Source: Lecanosticta acicola
Taxonomy: Eukaryota > Ascomycota > Dothideomycetes > Mycosphaerellales > Mycosphaerellaceae
Length of the DNA: 64,000 nucleotides
Assembly: GCA_963674455.1 (NCBI GenBank)
Contig: CAVMBE010000027.1
Span: 186,001 to 250,000, forward strand
Direction: 5' to 3'
The position numbers and the translations under genes are program-made. The notes under the pieces were generated by a model. It saw nothing but the letters and a program-made list of their open reading frames with translations, searched no databases and was not told the origin of the DNA. Each line of letters begins with the position of its first letter. Within the stretch, counting starts at the first letter, position 1. Of this stretch, positions 42,512 to 53,246 are shown piece by piece.

Positions 42512-45116
42512 ATGCTGCTTCACGGCCTTTTCCTAGGCCTTGCGCCCGCAGTACTGGCCCAGGGCGGGTTGGTGGTCAACCCAAAGAATGTCGATGGGAA
42601 TCAGAGCGGCAGCAATTTCGCACGTTCGATGCCTATGGACATCGCGAGCCTGTGGAACAACCGTGCATTCGCCATGTCCCCAGGCGATGCTGATTTCGAT
42701 GGCATGTACTCGGGATATCCAGCCCAGTATCTGCCAGGACCCAATTTCACATACGCAGGAGTGAATTACATCTTTCCTCAATACAACGCGTCTGGCAACG
42801 ATAACGCCCTCGCTCAAGGTCAAACGATCAAGCCACGAAAAGGCAGATACTACAGCATACATATGCTCGCGGCAGCTGAGACGGCCATTGCAACTGGAAC
42901 ACTCAGTGCGACCTACTCTGATAACACAACTACATCTGGACAGATCCTTGTGGATCCATTCTGGGCGTGGCCGTACCCATATGGAGGAGACGTCATCTTC
43001 CCGTACTATCTGACAAACAGCAGCATTGACTACAATCGGTCCATGATTTTCCAAACAATCAATTGGCTAGATTCGACCAAGGAGGTGACCAGTATCCAGT
43101 TACCCAACGTGACTGCGGGAGCCAGTAACAGCCCAGGTGGTGCAACCCAAGAGACAAGGTTGCACATCTTTGCCGTCTCTCTGATACCCGCTACCGGCAC
43201 AGGTATCGACTTGGAGATTCAGTACGCTCGAACGACCAACATGTGGTTTGAGGGCACCGACAAAACACAGATCGTTGAAGTCAAAGTCAATAACATGGGA
43301 GATGAATGGGTGTTGGCAAACAACAGTGTCAAGGTCACGGTATCAGCTTCTGGCCTTACTACTATTACTCCTGGTGTCATTAATCGTCTGCGCCCAGGAG
43401 ATCAGGCCATAGTTCAAGTCGGTTGCATCAACGCCAATGGAACCGCTCCAGGAACTATCGGAGAGGCGACAGTCCATATCAGTGGAGCTGGAGTGCAATC
43501 TAGCTCCAACTTCAATGCTACGTTTGGCATCGCGGATTACCAGGCAACATATGACAGCATTTACAGTCACGAAAGCCCATCTTGGTTCACAAATGGTAAA
43601 TTTGGCATCTTTATCCATTGGGGGGTCTATGCTGTGCCCGGCTGGGGCAACGTTGGCGACAAAGAACAGTACGCGGAATGGTATTGGTGGTACATGGACC
43701 AGGGACCCAACGGCACGAAGGGAAATTTCTATGAGTACAATCTTGAAACATACGGTCCAGACCATGTCTACGATGACTTTATTCAGAATTTCACGACTTC
43801 GTCGTACAATCCGAAGGAATGGGTAGATCTCTTCGCTGATGCAGGAGCACAATACTTCGTCCAAACGTCCAAGCACCACGAAGGCTACGCTATATTCGAC
43901 GTCCCCTCCAATATTACCACGAGAACCAGTGTGGCCCAATTTCCGCACAAGAATCTTCTGCAGATGCTTTTTGACGCTGCGGACCAATATCAGCCTCATC
44001 TGCACAAAGCAACCTACTTCTCTCTTCCGGAATGGTTCCATCCAGACTACAAAAAGTACGGATTCGGCGACTGGCCTGGTGGCAACGCTACGAATCCCTA
44101 CACGAACGAGACTCTCCCGTATACTGGCTATGTTCCCCTCAACGATTTTGTAGAGGACCTCATTCTCCCGGAAATGCTCATACTCGCGGACATGGGAACC
44201 GAAATTATGTGGTGCGACATAGGCGGTCCCAATCTCACGGCCGAATTCGCAGCTTCGTATTTCAACAGCATGGCGAAGAAGGGAAAACAAGTGGCCATTA
44301 ACAACCGCTGTGGACTACCTGCCGATTTCGACACGCCCGAATACGCCCGTTATGACGCTGTGCAGGTGCGCAAATGGGAAAGTAATCTCGGGATGGACCC
44401 GTACAGCTATGGCTACAACCGCGACACTCCTGATTCTGCGTATTTGGCTCCGAAAGATATCGTCACGAGTCTGGTGGATATTGTCTCGAAGAATGGGAAT
44501 TTCTTGCTCGATGTCGGACCCCGAGCCGATGGGACCATTGTTGAAATCGAACAGCAGAACCTCCGTGCTGCGGGGAAATGGATTAAGGAGCACGGCGAAG
44601 CTATTTTCAACACGACATATTGGTTCATTAGGCCCGAAGAAGGTGACACGATTCGCTTCACTCAGAACTCGGACTCTTTCTATATCTCGACCTTGTACAA
44701 GCCGAATGCGACCTTGATGATTGATAGCCCGGTTCCGTATGTGGACGACGATAAGATCACCGTTGTGGGCGGAAACATGAGCGGGACTGTTATTCCGTCG
44801 AAATTGTTAAGCAATGGTACGATCACATTTCCACTCAGTCTCTTCGCCTGTGCGAGACTTACGCGCTGACCACTTTTTGATTGTAGGTACGTTGCAGCTT
44901 ACGGTCTCAACAGCGGTACAGAACGCCGACCGGTATGCTTGGGTCTTCAAAATTGCCTACGGTGGTCAGGTCGCCTGGAACGGGACATCTAATCAGACAT
45001 ACTCCGGCCCGGAACTTCCGACATCGCTCCAGAGTATCTCGTCAGCTTCGTTGGGATTGGATTGGATGGCGAGTGCACTAGTCCTTTTGCCAGTTGCTTT
45101 GTGGATGGTACTATGA
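42512..45116 (+). CDS. secreted, GPI-anchored GH29 alpha-L-fucosidase
   Basis: Exons 42512-44816 and 44887-45116, 70-nt intron (GTACGA..TTGTAG); 844 residues. A signal peptide (MLLHGLFLGLAPAVLAQG) is followed by a non-catalytic N-terminal region of about 320 residues with many N-glycosylation sequons. The GH29 barrel starts near residue 345 with KFGIFIHWGVYAVPGWGN, then SKHHEGYAIFD. The probable nucleophile is Asp569 in EIMWCDIGGPN. NFLLDVGPRADG follows. The C-terminal beta domain ends in a Ser-rich spacer and a hydrophobic tail (WMASALVLLPVALWMVL), as expected for a GPI anchor. Ignoring the intron ends the protein early and hides the anchor. It likely removes alpha-L-fucose from plant or host glycans at the cell surface. 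Confidence 0.9.
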
Positions 45117-45537
45117 TGATGGAGGACAACAGCCACGTAGCAGAAGCCGAACATAATCGACAGACCTCAATTAGAGAGGCCAAGATCGAAATCGAGCTGT
45201 CATTTCTGTGCGCATTGGAGAGGGTTGGCGGTCATAAGGTGGAGTTTCTCCTCAATCTTACTGATTACAGGTTCGTCGATGCTCAGTGGCCAGTAAAAAT
45301 TGAAGCTATCAGCATGACTGCAAACACTTATCCGCACCGATGTTTCTATCGCGATGCAAACATGCTGTGTCGTATATGTCATTCCGACAACGCGATTTGA
45401 ATATATCATTGTAGGACACTGGCACCTGGTAGTTGTTCTCTTCTTCTCCTTCGCTTCGAATACTGACCAAGAAGTGCTAGGATCTGCAAAAAGCACTCCA
45501 CGACTTCCAGATTGTTGGCTCTAAACAACGCACCACC
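45117..45537. other. intergenic, 0.42 kb
   Basis: 3' flank of the fucosidase gene and promoter of the ML-domain gene, both on +. Nothing else is seen. Confidence 0.4.
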
Positions 45538-46158
45538 ATGCAGCTCCTGATCACCACCATCGCCGCCTTTCTGGCCTCTGTTGCATACGCACAGAGCAAA
45601 GTTCCGGGCGAGAATCCTTTGACTTACTGCAACGCCAATCGTGCCGGCGAAATCGTCAAAATCTCCGACGTCGAGTTCGAACCCAATCCACCCATCAAGT
45701 ATAGCATTCCCTCCGTTAGAATTCCCCCTCACTTGCTGAAAGATCTTTGCAGGGGTCAACCACTCACCATCATCGCGAATGGAACATCCCGGGAGCCCAT
45801 CATGCCGGGCGATTACATTCAGTTGAATGTCCACTGGGGTAAGCATCCCAAATACTGATCCGGAACTCGAGGAGTGCTGAAGTGTTGTCCCAGGCTGGCT
45901 TTCCGTCGCCAACGAGAAACTCGACATCTGTCAACAGATGGAAGAGGCCCTCCACATGAAATGCCCCACCAGCCACTTCTCTTTCAAGCACACGGTCGAT
46001 TTGCCGAGTTCGATGCCAAGGGGCACCTACACCCTGAAGGCCGATGCTAGGTGAGTTGTTCTTGTGATAGAGAGAGAAGTGTGATGTGTCCTGACCATTG
46101 TTATAGACAAGCCGATGGCGATACTTTGAGCTGTTTGACGTCCGACTTGCACTTTTGA
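45538..46158 (+). CDS. secreted ML-domain (NPC2-like) lipid-binding protein
   Basis: Exons 45538-45838, 45894-46050 and 46107-46158; introns 55 and 56 nt. 169 residues: a signal peptide (MQLLITTIAAFLASVAYAQS) and one ML domain. Conserved cysteines appear as TYCN, DLCRG, DICQQ, MKCPTS and LSCLTS. Typical strands are GEIVKISDVEFEPNPP, YIQLNVHWGWLSVANEK and FSFKHTVDLPSSMPRGTYTL. Fungal relatives are phos-phatidylglycerol/phosphatidylinositol transfer proteins (Npc2) of vacuole or extracellular space, which carry sterol or phospholipid. Normal family length. A single frame stops after YIQLNVHWG, so the spliced form is needed to complete the fold. Confidence 0.88.
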
Positions 46159-47132
46159 ATGAACGACGTCAAGTTTTATGGTGTGTAGGTCAAATAGAAA
46201 GATTTACGGTATTGGTCCTACTTCGACTCAGACGAATATCTCCTGGACACCAGGCTCGTACCGCATGGTACAAGCGCACCGCGCTCGTATTCTCCTGCTC
46301 CGCGCGTCAGCGAGCAATGTGAACCGTCCCTCATTGATACCAGATGTTTAGCAATTGCACCACGGAACCTTTTCACGATTGGCTGAAACTGTAGAGAAAC
46401 AAAACCAAAATCAGACGAATATCAAGTGACTGTAAAATTCGGCCGCTTTAGCGTTTTGAGCTCACAAAGCCGACTAAAAAGTTCGAGTCACGCTAAGGGC
46501 GCACGGACTCTCATCTCACATGCATGCTGACTCGCATTGCCAGAAAGCAATAATTAGCCCCACTGACAGTTCACGATTCGAACACGGATCTTCCGCATAC
46601 ACTTCGTCTTTTGCAAGTCAATGCAATACGTGCAGTATTCGCCGCATCATCGTAGCATTTCGGCTGTTTGGCCGGAAATTCTGCGCTTTGGGCGCGCTTG
46701 CAGGCCTCACGACTTCGCTTGTACCGGGTATGCTAACCGTTGCATCAAAGGACTATTTACCAAAGTGATTGTATGGAAAGAATGAGAGAAATCTATGTGT
46801 AGGTGCGGGCTTCTGCTGACTCCCTGGGTCCGTGCTCCCTTCTTCGGTTGGGGTTTAGCTGCATCTGTTCCTTCTAGATCCGTCATAGAACATACATCAA
46901 CTGTAAGTAAGGTTGGCATGCGGGGGAACCCTCCGCTTGGCGTTTTGAAATGGCTGAGAATACTGCATCAATCGAACTGAAAACGTGGAATTCATTATGC
47001 TCTTTGCACGCACTGATCCATGCGAAGAACATCTACAGCGCCGCAAAACGCTGACGGCAAGAGCAAGATCTACGAGAGCAAACACCGGAACCAGAACCAG
47101 GACTAGAGCTTCGCGTCATCATCCTCATCCCA
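46159..47132. other. intergenic, 0.97 kb
   Basis: Between genes with converging 3' ends. An 82-codon ATG frame at 46520-46768 (+) has a weak hydrophobic patch (LGALAGLTTSLVPGML) but no family; not called. Confidence 0.4.
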
Positions 47133-50100
47133 TCAATCAACTTGTCTCCTCGTCCTCTTCTTCGCCGGACTACCCAAGCTTGGTGGCATCTCCTGCTTCG
47201 CCGCTTGTTCGCCCTCTTTCAAACCAAAGCTATTCGGCCTCAATCCCTTTTTCGCCGGACTAGCGATACCCGGCACAGCGTTCTCTTTGGAGCCCTCTCC
47301 GGACTTTGATGCCACGCTGACAGTTTTCTTAAGGTCCAATTTCGGAGCGAAGCCTTTAGTGGCAGCCGTGGATGGAGGTGCTCTGGCTCTCTTCTTCGGT
47401 GGCGACGCGATCAACGTGTTTTCTTTGCCCTGCGAAAGACCGGCCGAGACTGGTGCGGGCGCGCGCAGCTTAGAGACTGCTGGAGTGGTCTTCAGGTTCC
47501 TGGTTGCCGTTGGAGTAGCAATTGTCCTTTTCGGAGGCGCCCCTTCTGTGAGAACATCATCCGAGAGTACTGAGGCAGCCTCTCCGCCTTTCGGCTTAGC
47601 TGGTGTGGCGATGCGAGACCGTTTTCGCGTATTGGCCGCTGGTTTGGACTTGAAGTCAGTTATCACACCATTCGAAGTCACGTCTGCCGCCACATCCGTT
47701 GATGCGGGAGCCTTCGCTGGAGTAGATGCCGTCCTTGGCGGCTTGAGTCGTCGTAACTTAGGCTTGCTTGGCGTCCCGCTTGCTGGTACAGCAGTGACCA
47801 CGCCGATCATGTCGGGATCGGGTTTTCCTGATGATGGCTCTGGCGTTGGCTCGGGGCCGTGTAGCTCGTCTGTGAGCATGGAAACCTCTGGCTCGCTAGG
47901 GTCTTGCGAGAAAGCCACCAGAGTCTCAGACCACTTGATCTTAGTAGGCCTTTCCACCTCCGCATCACCTTCTTGAACATCCTCAACACTGTCATTGCTA
48001 CTATCCTTGGCCATCCTAATGAGCCGAAGAGGAGGTAGAACAGCGGCCCCTTTGTTCTTGCGAGTGTTGATCCTAGTCAATTGAGCCGTCTCCTGAGCCT
48101 CTGATTTCTTGAGCACCACTGACTCTGCACTGCCCCGAACTGAAATTCTAGTAGGACCAGCATAAGTGGTCACAGCAAGTGTCTCTGGCTTCCTTTTCGA
48201 TCGACCACTCCGACGAGATGTCTTCTTGGTTGGCGAAGGGACATCTTGTAACAATTCGTCTTCGTCTTGCGCCAGCGCTCTCTTCTGCTGGGCATCCGAT
48301 GATCCCGTAGCGTGGGTCTGCTTTCGGGGAGATGGGCTGTTAGGATCCAAATCTCCAAGCACATCCACGGGGGTCACCTTATCTGCGGGACTAGCCAGCG
48401 CTTGTCGAACATTGTCTGATTCGCGACGATTCTCAAGCGACTCCCGCTTGGCTGTCAGCGAAACGCGCTTACCATTCTTACTTTCGGCCGCGCGGTTCAA
48501 GAAAGCTTGCAGGATCGCAGTGTCGTCTGAGAGACGAGGGTAGCCAGGTTTGTGGGGCGACATCTGGGGCTCTTCTGGTGGTGCCGACGAGGAGCGCTGT
48601 GGCATGGACGCATCCTCCATGACTGAATCTGCTGAGCGAGCAGTGCCGGTCGGAAAAGGCGAAGCTGGCAATCCGTCATCGTCTACTTCAGCCAGTGAGC
48701 CGGGAAGCTTGATTGGAGTAAATGCCACGAGGTGAGACTTCTCTGATGATGGCTCGATGCTGCTCTGTTTCAGCGGGCTAGATGATTTTCGTCGCGGTGA
48801 CCTTCGAAGAGGCAGTCTCGGGTGCGGGCCAGTAATACTCCCTACTGGACTCGACGGAAGCTTGCTGGGCGAGCCTAGTTGTTCAGCCAGTCTCGTCACG
48901 GTCGGGTTGATTTCAACCTGAGGACCGGGTGATCCAGTCGGGGTATTCTCCACGGTGGGAATCCATTCTTCCTCGTTGACCGGCTCGGGTGTCACATCTC
49001 GACAATGCGATGGCTCCGTTGCGACCTCTTCATCCATGTCTTCCCAGTGTCCTTCGTCAGGAATCGAGTTCTCGGGCACAGGGCCCTCATTTGATGCTTC
49101 GGCCTCAATTTGAACACACACGTCCTCCGTCGGCTCGCTCGCCTGTTTTTCAACGGCAGCAGCTGCTACTGTGGTCTGTTCGACATCACTTGCAGACGCT
49201 TCTGTCACCGCAGCAACATTCGTTAAATCAGACTGCCCGTTGGATGAGTCTTGAGCTGCGAAACTGACAGGCAACGTTCTCCGACGGTTCGCTTTGGCCT
49301 GTCGAACTTGACTGATAGGCCGCCGGCGCTGCAACTTGACTGGCGATACGAAGCCTTCTGGAATTGCACTAGGTTGTGCTGTCTCAACGGGCTCTGGCTG
49401 TTTCTCGGCAGAGTCATTGGTTGATCTCCTCGCAGGCTGGGTCACGACGATCTCAGAGGAATCAAACTCTTGCGGATCGATTGCATCTGGCGTCTCGACA
49501 AGCGCAGAGTCCAACGCCGCCGGCTGCAATGAAGCCTCCAACTCGTCCATAGGCAAAGGCGCGCCGTTCTTTTCCACCTGCTCGACTTCGGCACTCTGTG
49601 CGTGCCCTTCTTGCTCGCGGCGCAATCTCTCGAGCTCTGCGAAACGCTCCCAGCCATCGACATCTTCTTCAGTCATGCTTTCGTCCTCCCAATCTTCTTG
49701 CGCCAAGACGGCTTGGTCCTCCACCTCTTCAGTCCTGCCATCCTCATAAGAGATTTCAATCCTGGATACCTCCTCTTCTTCTTCGACCTCAATATCAGCA
49801 TTACCGCTACAATCAGCGACAGCCTCTTCCTCATGTTCTCCCTCGGGAAGCTCCAGCAGCTCTTGATCGTTGGAGGATCGCGTTACTATCCTCCTGGCCC
49901 TGGGACTTCCTCGGCCGTCCCAATCTCTGACTAGTTCACTTCCATCTTCGCCAGTGCGCATCTTTTTGACTGCTTTGACTGGGCTGTCTCTGCCTATCAT
50001 CTCGAAATTGAATGCGCCACCGAACAAGCCAGAAGGCGCATTGGACGGACCCCCAGGGTTGGTGTTTCTCTTCCATACTTTTCCAAATCGCACTTTCGTC

Positions 50101-50315
50101 CTCGAGAATGGCGACTGTGGACGACGATCCCATGCGCGTTGTACCTTGGAGAGAGGTAGATTGGAGGGCGCGAAAGATGTTTCGAGGTTGTCGGTCTTCC
50201 ATGTTGAGGCGAAGGTCGCGTGGTCGGAAGTCATGTCGTTGGCCTCCTGTGTATTGCTTGGAGGACTGATGTTAGTATCGCTGGTGGATAGAGATGTCGT
50301 CGGCGCTTCCTCCAT
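47133..50315 (-). CDS. large disordered protein with SPxK/R motifs, possibly chromatin-associated
   Basis: 1060 residues from ATG 50315 (MEEAPTTSLSTSD); no intron needed. The N-terminal 150 residues contain the only ordered-looking piece (KVQRAWDRRPQSPFSRTKVR, then FGKVWKRN and GLFGGAFNFEMIGRD). A strongly acidic stretch follows (IEVEEEEEVSRIEI), then long Ser/Pro/Thr/Glu-rich disorder. Basic SP-[SAP]-KK motifs recur, e.g. PSPTKKTSRRSGRSKRK, ASPPKKRARAPPS, ASPAKKG and GSPAKKRTRR at the end. Such motifs bind the DNA minor groove and are Cdk sites, suggesting a nuclear, cell-cycle-regulated protein. That is inference; I do not recognise a family. Confidence 0.7.
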   Translation of the reverse strand: MEEAPTTSLSTSDTNISPPSNTQEANDMTSDHATFASTWKTDNLETSFAPSNLPLSKVQRAWDRRPQSPFSRTKVRFGKVWKRNTNPGGPSNAPSGLFGGAFNFEMIGRDSPVKAVKKMRTGEDGSELVRDWDGRGSPRARRIVTRSSNDQELLELPEGEHEEEAVADCSGNADIEVEEEEEVSRIEISYEDGRTEEVEDQAVLAQEDWEDESMTEEDVDGWERFAELERLRREQEGHAQSAEVEQVEKNGAPLPMDELEASLQPAALDSALVETPDAIDPQEFDSSEIVVTQPARRSTNDSAEKQPEPVETAQPSAIPEGFVSPVKLQRRRPISQVRQAKANRRRTLPVSFAAQDSSNGQSDLTNVAAVTEASASDVEQTTVAAAAVEKQASEPTEDVCVQIEAEASNEGPVPENSIPDEGHWEDMDEEVATEPSHCRDVTPEPVNEEEWIPTVENTPTGSPGPQVEINPTVTRLAEQLGSPSKLPSSPVGSITGPHPRLPLRRSPRRKSSSPLKQSSIEPSSEKSHLVAFTPIKLPGSLAEVDDDGLPASPFPTGTARSADSVMEDASMPQRSSSAPPEEPQMSPHKPGYPRLSDDTAILQAFLNRAAESKNGKRVSLTAKRESLENRRESDNVRQALASPADKVTPVDVLGDLDPNSPSPRKQTHATGSSDAQQKRALAQDEDELLQDVPSPTKKTSRRSGRSKRKPETLAVTTYAGPTRISVRGSAESVVLKKSEAQETAQLTRINTRKNKGAAVLPPLRLIRMAKDSSNDSVEDVQEGDAEVERPTKIKWSETLVAFSQDPSEPEVSMLTDELHGPEPTPEPSSGKPDPDMIGVVTAVPASGTPSKPKLRRLKPPRTASTPAKAPASTDVAADVTSNGVITDFKSKPAANTRKRSRIATPAKPKGGEAASVLSDDVLTEGAPPKRTIATPTATRNLKTTPAVSKLRAPAPVSAGLSQGKENTLIASPPKKRARAPPSTAATKGFAPKLDLKKTVSVASKSGEGSKENAVPGIASPAKKGLRPNSFGLKEGEQAAKQEMPPSLGSPAKKRTRRQVD

Positions 50316-50768
50316 CTTCTGTGAGCGGTGTTGGTGCTGGGCGCAATGTGTTGGCGGGAAGATGCTGTGGAGCTTAGAGCGCGTTGTTTTGATCTGACTT
50401 CCCGAACAAGTCAAGGGCCAATCCGGTGTGCGGTGTTTTAGCCGAAGCGACCAATAAAGTCGTGGGACGCACGAGCTGTACAGAATTTACGTGTAACGAA
50501 ACAACGAGAGAAGTTGTTAAATGAACCTGCCTTGTGAGTGAACAAGAACTTTGAACATAAATACCGCTTTGATTCTAGCCCAGGCTTCAATCACAATCAT
50601 CCAAGGAAACACTCTCGGCGCGCCAAATTGCATCACCTGACTGATCCGGAAACACGACTTCTGCCTACGTGTTTCCCGAACTTCCTGTCCGCATATCGAA
50701 CTCCACATCCAGCAATTCCACCAACTCACCATCCCAACTTACTGTATGATCCAGTGTCCACCGTCACA
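50316..50768. promoter_or_regulatory. divergent promoter region, 0.45 kb
   Basis: Shared 5' flank of the SPxK-rich protein gene (-) and mrp10 (+). Contains CCAATAAAG (50450), which could be a CCAAT-box; otherwise unremarkable. Confidence 0.35.
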
Positions 50769-51206
50769 ATGGTCGCAGGCAAGAACACTCCAGCGAGCCT
50801 ATCCCGCGCCGCCACACAGGCAAACCCCAAACTCCCTCCGTTACCGAAACTACGAGTCCGCAAACCAGACCGAGCGGCTGCCAATCCTTGTCTGACGATA
50901 ATGAGCACCATGCTGGGTGAGACGCAACCACGAGAAGAGAACGAATCGGATAATGAAAGGGCTAACGTAAGATCTCAAGGATGCTGGGCCTCCTCGGGCT
51001 ATACGACAGCAGGTTGCGCAGCGCTAGAGCAGCAATTACGGGCATGTATGGATGCGAGGGTAAGTTGGAGTACAGAAACGTAGTCCGCGAATCTGGGTGC
51101 TGATCTGCGATGATTACAGAAAGGAGGCGAGACTCAGAAGTCGCCTATCAACCATTATCTTTCGCGGTTTTATCCCCAGATTATTGGACCGCATAAGAGG
51201 AAGTAG
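50769..51206 (+). CDS. mrp10: mitochondrial ribosomal small-subunit protein Mrp10 (mS37)
   Basis: Exons 50769-50916, 50980-51059 and 51120-51206; 104 residues, start MVAGKNTPASLSRAATQANP. After splicing, the CHCH fold shows both CX9C motifs, C-LTIMSTMLG-C and C-AALEQQLRA-C, with the linker WASSGYTTAG. A basic tail KSPINHYLSRFYPQIIGPHK is typical of Mrp10. The first intron (50917-50979, GTGAGA, branch GCTAACG, acceptor CAAG) is 63 nt and contains no stop, so unspliced translation inserts 21 residues between the cysteines and destroys the first CX9C. This is strong evidence that it is an intron. The protein is imported through the Mia40 pathway into the mitochondrial intermembrane space before joining the ribosome. 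Confidence 0.92.
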
Positions 51207-51571
51207 ATGGATAATTGCTACAAATACCAAAAGGGATCTTGGATGTACAAAATGGAGATGGCCTTTGAGGGCTTTCCACGATGCCACGCGGCGTCAAGGA
51301 GGATTAAAAGATACCATAGCGATTGATGCATTTGCGGGAGTTGGGCGGTTGATATGCGAACCATTCGCACGGGAAAAGTGGCGATGTACAAGTACAGGAG
51401 TTTCGTGGGACAAGATGGTGCTTTTGAACAGATTTCAATTGTGGTCATCTAAGCGCAGTCACCAATGCGTCCTCTTCGGCACGGGTTTGAGCTGTGACCA
51501 GAGGCGGCCATCTACATTTTCTACATGTCCCGTTTCTTCATCTCCGCATGTCGCATGGTTCGGATTCATCA
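51207..51571. other. intergenic, 0.37 kb
   Basis: Converging 3' flanks of mrp10 (+) and aha1 (-). Nothing seen. Confidence 0.4.
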
Positions 51572-52678
51572 TTAGAGGATCGTACCAAATCCGAACGTCG
51601 TCTTGATCGACCGCACGTAGTATTCGTCCCAGTTCCTCTTGGTCGGCTCTTCCTGTCCGATCGGCACACCCTCCCAGTCGACGCGCATGATAGTAACCGC
51701 ATCCACGTCGTTCTGCTCGAATTTGATCTTCAAGGTGCTGAAGTGTCCCTGTGGCCACTGTGCCAGCCGCCATTTCTGCTCAATGTACGTTGGCTTGTCC
51801 AGCTTAACGTAGGATCCAGAGACGTTTCCGCCGAAAATCTCGAACTTGCCGCCTTCCTTTGCACCCTCGAAGACCTTTGGTGGGGCCCGTGTGAAGGCTG
51901 TGATGCGCTGCGGGTCGGTGAACGTCTCGAAAAGTTGCTCGGCTGTCGTGCGGAACTCCTGTTGATCGGAGAGCGATGTAACGTTCACCTTCGGACCGTT
52001 CGATACGTTTGATGTCGCAGTGGTGGAGGAGGAACTAGGATCATCCTTTTGCTTTGCGACTGATGAGGATTGCATGGTCCGAACTGGTGGGAATTTGGCA
52101 GATGGGTTCTCGCCCGGTGCATGCTGCACGTCTTTGCCATGTTCAGCAATGAGAGTTGGACCCAGCTTCTGGAGATGCTTGCGAATTTGGGATGTGATTT
52201 CCTTGCGCACGAGATCCTTGGCCGGCTCCTTTTCTAGGGACGAAGAGTAAAGCTCCACCTCAAACTGTTACGAAAACACGTCAGCGGTCGAACTCGCAGC
52301 TGATGGTTTGACAGAAGAACGTACAACATACTCATCCTCCTCGGTGTCATGTGCGACCTCTGGAATAGTGATTGTCCCGCTCACGTCCTTCAGGCCTTCG
52401 ACCTCCTCTTCGGTGCCGTCGTCTTTCTCATTCTTCTCCTTGACTGGGATCTTGCCAGTCCACTCCAGCTGTAGCCGTACGTCGAAGATGGTGATTACTT
52501 TGCCCTTGCGCTGTGAAACGTCCACATCTCCATCCATGCTTAAGACCTTGCTGACCTCTGCGCTAATACCATCCTTCTCCGCCTGCACGCCTACGAGCTC
52601 TTTAGAGAGATAGTCCTGGGTCCAGACAGAGACATCCTTGTTGACCCAATGCCAGTTGTTGGGATTGTGAAGGACCAT
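51572..52678 (-). CDS. aha1: Aha1, activator of Hsp90 ATPase
   Basis: Exons 52325-52678 and 51572-52264, 60-nt intron (GTACGT..GTAACAG); 348 residues. The N-terminal domain starts NPNNWHWVNKDVSVWTQDYL (the NNWHW signature) and includes KGKVITIFDVRLQLEWTGK. The exon join gives EDEYVFEVELYSSS. A Ser-rich linker (about 205-225) precedes the C-terminal AHSA1/SRPBCC domain, with TTAEQLFETFTDPQRITAFT, GGKFEIFGGNVSGSYVKLD and WDEYYVRSIKTTFGFG. The protein binds Hsp90 middle and N-terminal domains in the cytosol and stimulates ATP hydrolysis and client maturation. Length and order are normal for the family. Confidence 0.95.
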
Positions 52679-53246
52679 GATCGCAGTTGAAGCGCGACGG
52701 ACGCTTGAGCGATTGGACGATTGTTCGGCGGTCGCGTTTGGGGTTCACTGCTTGGCCATAGTCAGCTTCTGCTCTGGCCGTATGAACATATAAATGCTTT
52801 CATGTTATTTGGAGGATCAGTATTTAGAGGATTGTTCCTCGTGCTAAGCTATTCCGCAGTAAAAGAGTACAAGTCTTCTCGGCCTGGTGCCAGCTGGTTG
52901 CTCATCTTGTCGGTTTGTGGAGGAAGGACTGAAGATTACTGACCTTTGAAGTGCTGTTACTGATGTTTGAAATAGACAGTTGGCTTGGAGTATGTTTATG
53001 TGCAATTCTGAATGTTGACCGTGGTTTGTTCGGTCTTCTGTTGGTTTCTAGAAGGTGAGGTTGATCGCCGGAAAGTTTCGAGGCCTGAGGCTTCAAACAA
53101 TATTTCCTTGGCGCTAGAGACCACTTCACCCAGAGATGGAATCCATCACAACATTATGCGTCCCATCGCTTCTACCGCGGAGATCTTTCGACTGGCGCCG
53201 CAGTATTCTTGTCAGAAGCTCCCTTCGTCTGTTCCCTTTTCATACT
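52679..53246. other. intergenic, 0.57 kb
   Basis: Promoter of aha1 and 3' flank of the next minus gene. No heat-shock element cluster could be picked out with confidence. Confidence 0.4.

Noticed and set aside
43343..44290. 315-codon minus-strand frame inside the fucosidase gene
   Set aside because: Antisense shadow of a well-supported GH29 coding exon; no family features.
46570..46590. Another GATTCGAAC box
   Set aside because: No cloverleaf can be folded from the flanking bases.
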